Positions 62,232 to 64,000 of a stretch of 64,000 bases of DNA are shown in pieces. This DNA is from a bacterium HR33 (GTDB lineage: Bacteria > Gemmatimonadota > Gemmatimonadetes > Gemmatimonadales > GWC2-71-9), in NCBI GenBank assembly GCA_002923375.1, contig BEIJ01000001.1:930001-994000 (forward strand), in the 5' to 3' direction. The translations under genes were made by a program, and so were the position numbers. The number at the start of each line of letters is the position of its first letter. Positions within the stretch are counted from its first letter, which is position 1. Under the pieces are notes generated by a model. That model was not told the origin of the DNA, made no database searches, and worked only from the letters and a program-made list of their open reading frames with translations.

Positions 62232-63331
62232 CCCTGGGGGCGATCCCGCCGCGGCAAGATTCCGCCATCACGATCTTGGGAGCCGGACCCGCGGGGCTCG
62301 CGGCCGCCATCACCCTGGCGCGGGCGGGGCAAAGGGTGGTGGTTCTGGAGCGGGGCCGCGACTGCGGAACCCGATTCCGGGGGGATCTGCAGGGAATCGA
62401 GAACTGGTCCGGCGAACTCGATGCGCTGGAGGAGTTTCGCTCGATCGGGATCGAAGCCGATTTCTTTTTCCGGCCTTTCTACGGCGCGGTGCACACCAAC
62501 GGCCGAAAGGTGGTCAACCACCGCTTCGAGCGCCCCGCATTTTATCTGGTAAAACGGGGAACGGCCCCGGATAGCCTGGATCAGTCCTTGAAACGGCAGG
62601 CCCTCGATGCGGGCGTTACCATCCGGTTCAAGAAGAGCGCTCCACCTAGGACGGCACACATAGTCGCCACCGGCCCAGACACCAAGCGGGTTTTCGCGGT
62701 GGACAAGGGGATCGTCTTCCAAACGGACGCCGAAGATTTGGCCGCCGTCCTCACCCACGACGCTGCGGGGATCAAGGGATACAGTTATCTCCTGGTGGCC
62801 GGCGGATACGGTTGCCTCTGTACGGTTCTCTTCGATCGCTTCGAGCAGGCCCGGCTCTGTTTCGACCAGGCGCGGCGACTCCTGATGGACCGATACCCGG
62901 TGGAGATGCGCAATCCGCGGCCGGTGGGCGGGCTGGGCCACTTCGCGCCCCGGCCGCGCTGGTCCCTCGGCCCTGCGCTGGTCGCCGGGGAAGCCGCCGG
63001 CCTGCAGGACCTGTTGTGGGGGTTCGGCATCCGGACGGCGATAAGATCGGGTCGCTTGGCCGGCCAAGCCGTCCTCCGCGGCGGAGATTGGCGGGCCTTT
63101 TACCGAAAACACGCGGCGTCTGCTTTTCACAAATGGACCAAAGCTGGAGTGGTCAATCGGTTCCTCTGGGAGTTCTTGAGGGCGGGTGATTACGGCCTTC
63201 TCCTGGAGATTCTCCACCGGGGGGGACTGCCGCTTCTTAGGTCTTTCTACAGCTACAACGCTCTCCAGCGCTTGCTTTATCCGGTGGCGGTCCTGGCTTT
63301 CCGGCGCCGATATCCGCGGCTTTGCGCTTGA
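62228..63331 (+). CDS. Geranylgeranyl-reductase-like FAD oxidoreductase
   Basis: 367 aa. N-terminal FAD-binding ILGAGPAGLAAAITLARAGQ with a VVVLERG. A later GYSYLLVAGGYGCLCTVLFD segment and EAAGLQDLLWGFGIRTAI resemble the GGR/lycopene-cyclase-like flavoproteins that saturate isoprenoid chains or reduce quinone side chains. Start ATG overlaps the qor stop by four bases. Substrate not evident; hemD follows after 55 bp. Confidence 0.8.
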   Translation: MTLGAIPPRQDSAITILGAGPAGLAAAITLARAGQRVVVLERGRDCGTRFRGDLQGIENWSGELDALEEFRSIGIEADFFFRPFYGAVHTNGRKVVNHRFERPAFYLVKRGTAPDSLDQSLKRQALDAGVTIRFKKSAPPRTAHIVATGPDTKRVFAVDKGIVFQTDAEDLAAVLTHDAAGIKGYSYLLVAGGYGCLCTVLFDRFEQARLCFDQARRLLMDRYPVEMRNPRPVGGLGHFAPRPRWSLGPALVAGEAAGLQDLLWGFGIRTAIRSGRLAGQAVLRGGDWRAFYRKHAASAFHKWTKAGVVNRFLWEFLRAGDYGLLLEILHRGGLPLLRSFYSYNALQRLLYPVAVLAFRRRYPRLCA

Positions 63332-63386
63332 GGAAGAGCCAGCGCGCTCTGGGGGGAAGCGCCCGGCGGCGCTACAATTCTACGGT

Positions 63387-64000
63387 ATGGAGAGAGCGGC
63401 CCCTCTGGCGGGGAAGCGGATCGTCATTACCCGCCCCGATCCGGACGCGGCGCGGCTGGCCGGGCGCCTGAGAAGTTTAGGGGCGGTACCGATAGTCGCC
63501 CCTTCCATCGAGATCGAGTTTACCGATCCTCCGGAACTTGCCCGCGCCCTGGAGCGGATATCCGAGTACGACTGGATCGTTTTTACCAGCAAGAACGGCG
63601 TGGAAGCGGTCTTCCGGCTGGCGCGGGAGCTCGAGCGGCGGGAGAACAAACCTCGCATCGCCGCCATAGGACCGGCTACCGCGCAAGCGCTCCGGCGGCG
63701 CGGGGTCGAGGCGGATCTGATCCCCGAACGCTATGTGGCGGAAGCGGTGCTGGAAGCTTTAGGAAACGTGTCCGGCCTCAAGATCCTCCTTCCCCGGGCT
63801 AACATCGCCCGCCGAACGCTGGTGGACGGTCTGAGGGAAAAAGGAGCGGTGGTCGAGGAGATAGCCGCTTATCGTACCCGGAGCCGGAAGGCGCACCGTG
63901 CTAGGGGACCGGAGGCGGAGTCGTTGGATGCGGCCGATGCAATTACCTTTACTTCGTCCTCTACGGTACGAGGCTACGTAGAAAACTGGCCGGTGCCGCC
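63387..64000 (+). CDS. hemD: Uroporphyrinogen-III synthase, cut at window edge
   Basis: At least 204 aa, running off the right edge. HemD fold: GKRIVITRPDPDAARLAGRL at the start, WIVFTSKNGVEAVF (about 72-85), IAAIGPATAQAL and the hinge to the second lobe (LLPRANIARRTLVDGLREKGA), AITFTSSSTVRGY. It closes hydroxymethylbilane to uroporphyrinogen III in tetrapyrrole synthesis. The start is the ATG at 63387; the 3' end is missing. Confidence 0.9.
   Translation, partial: MERAAPLAGKRIVITRPDPDAARLAGRLRSLGAVPIVAPSIEIEFTDPPELARALERISEYDWIVFTSKNGVEAVFRLARELERRENKPRIAAIGPATAQALRRRGVEADLIPERYVAEAVLEALGNVSGLKILLPRANIARRTLVDGLREKGAVVEEIAAYRTRSRKAHRARGPEAESLDAADAITFTSSSTVRGYVENWPVP

Overview
The window is high-GC bacterial DNA. 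The mix of genes (long BNR-propeller 'glycosyl hydrolase' proteins, TonB-dependent receptors with carboxypeptidase-regulatory N-domains, many small outer-membrane barrels, an aa3-type oxidase operon beside a CydA-like protein and diheme cytochromes) fits Gemmatimonadota or a close relative. That assignment is inferred from gene content, not from a marker phylogeny.

Layout. 1-4936: the trailer end of a very large CRISPR array (68 repeats counting the cut first one, 67 spacers, 36-nt repeat with an 8-bp palindromic stem). The leader and any cas genes lie left of the window. The last repeat is degenerate, and a 27/36 fossil repeat lies about 125 bp beyond it. 5171-11450: ArdC-like protein, BNR-propeller protein, VapBC-type toxin-antitoxin and a 5'-truncated DUF4143 ATPase. 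11467-16759: lipoprotein, then a TonB receptor and a beta-helix lipoprotein. 16805-17241: gene-free, with a sigma70-like promoter, strong hairpins and an intrinsic terminator on the minus strand; this is a candidate structured RNA of about 430 nt. 17402-23410: small hypothetical genes, zinc ribbon and IF-1, signal peptidase I and a TolB-like propeller. 23440-23952: non-coding repeats, tandem copies followed by a large inverted repeat.

23985-43404 is one long, mostly overlapping minus-strand gene run, read right to left. It starts with a small membrane protein, an Mrp-type ATPase, a zinc-ribbon/PCP_red protein, a ferredoxin, a universal-stress protein with two PCP_red-like domains and a radical SAM/SPASM protein with a PCP_red domain. 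It continues with a CydA-like oxidase subunit, three c-type cytochromes (one fused to an ethylbenzene-dehydrogenase-like heme domain), a cupredoxin-like lipoprotein, cytochrome c oxidase subunits II, I, III and IV and heme O synthase (ctaB). It ends with two tiny membrane proteins, a large lipoprotein and an outer-membrane barrel. The first part looks like a metal-cofactor maturation module, the second like an electron-transfer chain to oxygen.

43445-64000: a divergent Cys/His-rich secreted protein and His-rich barrel, delta-1-pyrroline-5-carboxylate dehydrogenase, a hybrid histidine kinase, an outer-membrane heme-c barrel with a CX4CH lipoprotein and two further envelope proteins, a MerA/Lpd-like flavoprotein, a TauE/SafE permease, tRNA-Phe, a DGQHR-domain protein, a CsgG-like lipoprotein, a second TonB receptor, quinone oxidoreductase, a geranylgeranyl-reductase-like flavoprotein and a truncated hemD at the right edge.

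The leads most worth following are the candidate ncRNA (16805-17241), the four PCP_red-like domains next to the CydA-like/cytochrome c cluster (38008-42147), and the CRISPR trailer with its tetraloop-swapped and fossil repeats.
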